This document shows positions 5,813 to 5,818 of a DNA stretch of 5,818 nt, in pieces. How positions within the stretch are numbered: position 1 is the stretch's first letter; each line of letters starts with the position of its first letter. Position numbers and translations under genes: made by a program. This stretch comes from Eubacteriales bacterium. Its GTDB lineage: Bacteria > Bacillota_A > Clostridia > Christensenellales > Aristaeellaceae. Below the pieces are notes generated by a model that worked only from the letters and a program-made list of their open reading frames with translations, had not been told where the DNA came from and did no database searches. The stretch covers positions 1 through 5,818 of the forward strand of contig JAQUXV010000183.1 in NCBI GenBank assembly GCA_028692205.1. Direction: 5' to 3'.

Positions 5813-5818
5813 CGCTCC

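Overview
The window comes from a GC-rich bacterium with purine-rich Shine-Dalgarno sites (AAGGAG, GAAAGGA), a consensus TATAAT -10 box and compact operons. Together with a PgcA-type phospho-sugar mutase, a small CGH-like Ntn amidase and several M42 peptidases, this suggests a Clostridia-type Firmicute, perhaps gut-associated. That assignment is inference from style and gene content; there is no rRNA or other marker gene.

Layout. (1) 1-1280, plus strand: the C-terminal three quarters of an alpha-phosphohexomutase (phosphoglucomutase/phosphomannomutase), cut by the left edge. A GC-rich hairpin at 1297-1323 probably ends its transcript. (2) 1281-1511: a 231-base spacer with a nested inverted repeat at 1351-1410. 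(3) 1512-2216, plus strand: a 234-residue cysteine Ntn-hydrolase of the linear amide C-N hydrolase type. (4) 2217-2596: a 380-base non-coding stretch between convergent transcripts, rich in inverted repeats and ending in a strong 16-bp hairpin. (5) 5818-2597, minus strand: a promoter -10 box and three consecutive, clearly different M42 metallo-aminopeptidase genes (359, 342 and 329 aa). The first two overlap by 10 bases and the third follows after 43 bases.

The three peptidases form the main functional unit. Each keeps all visible M42 metal-binding and catalytic residues, so three active enzymes are probably made from one transcript. M42 enzymes (TET, PepA, FrvX, YsdC types) normally form large cytoplasmic dodecamers that trim short peptides. 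Three paralogues side by side could provide complementary residue specificities or a mixed complex. The mutase (glucose-1-phosphate/glucose-6-phosphate metabolism) and the amidase look like independent units. The most unusual items are the three-gene M42 cluster, the amidase in which the Arg of the usual G-R-N-x-D motif is Phe, and the structured non-coding stretches on either side of the amidase gene.
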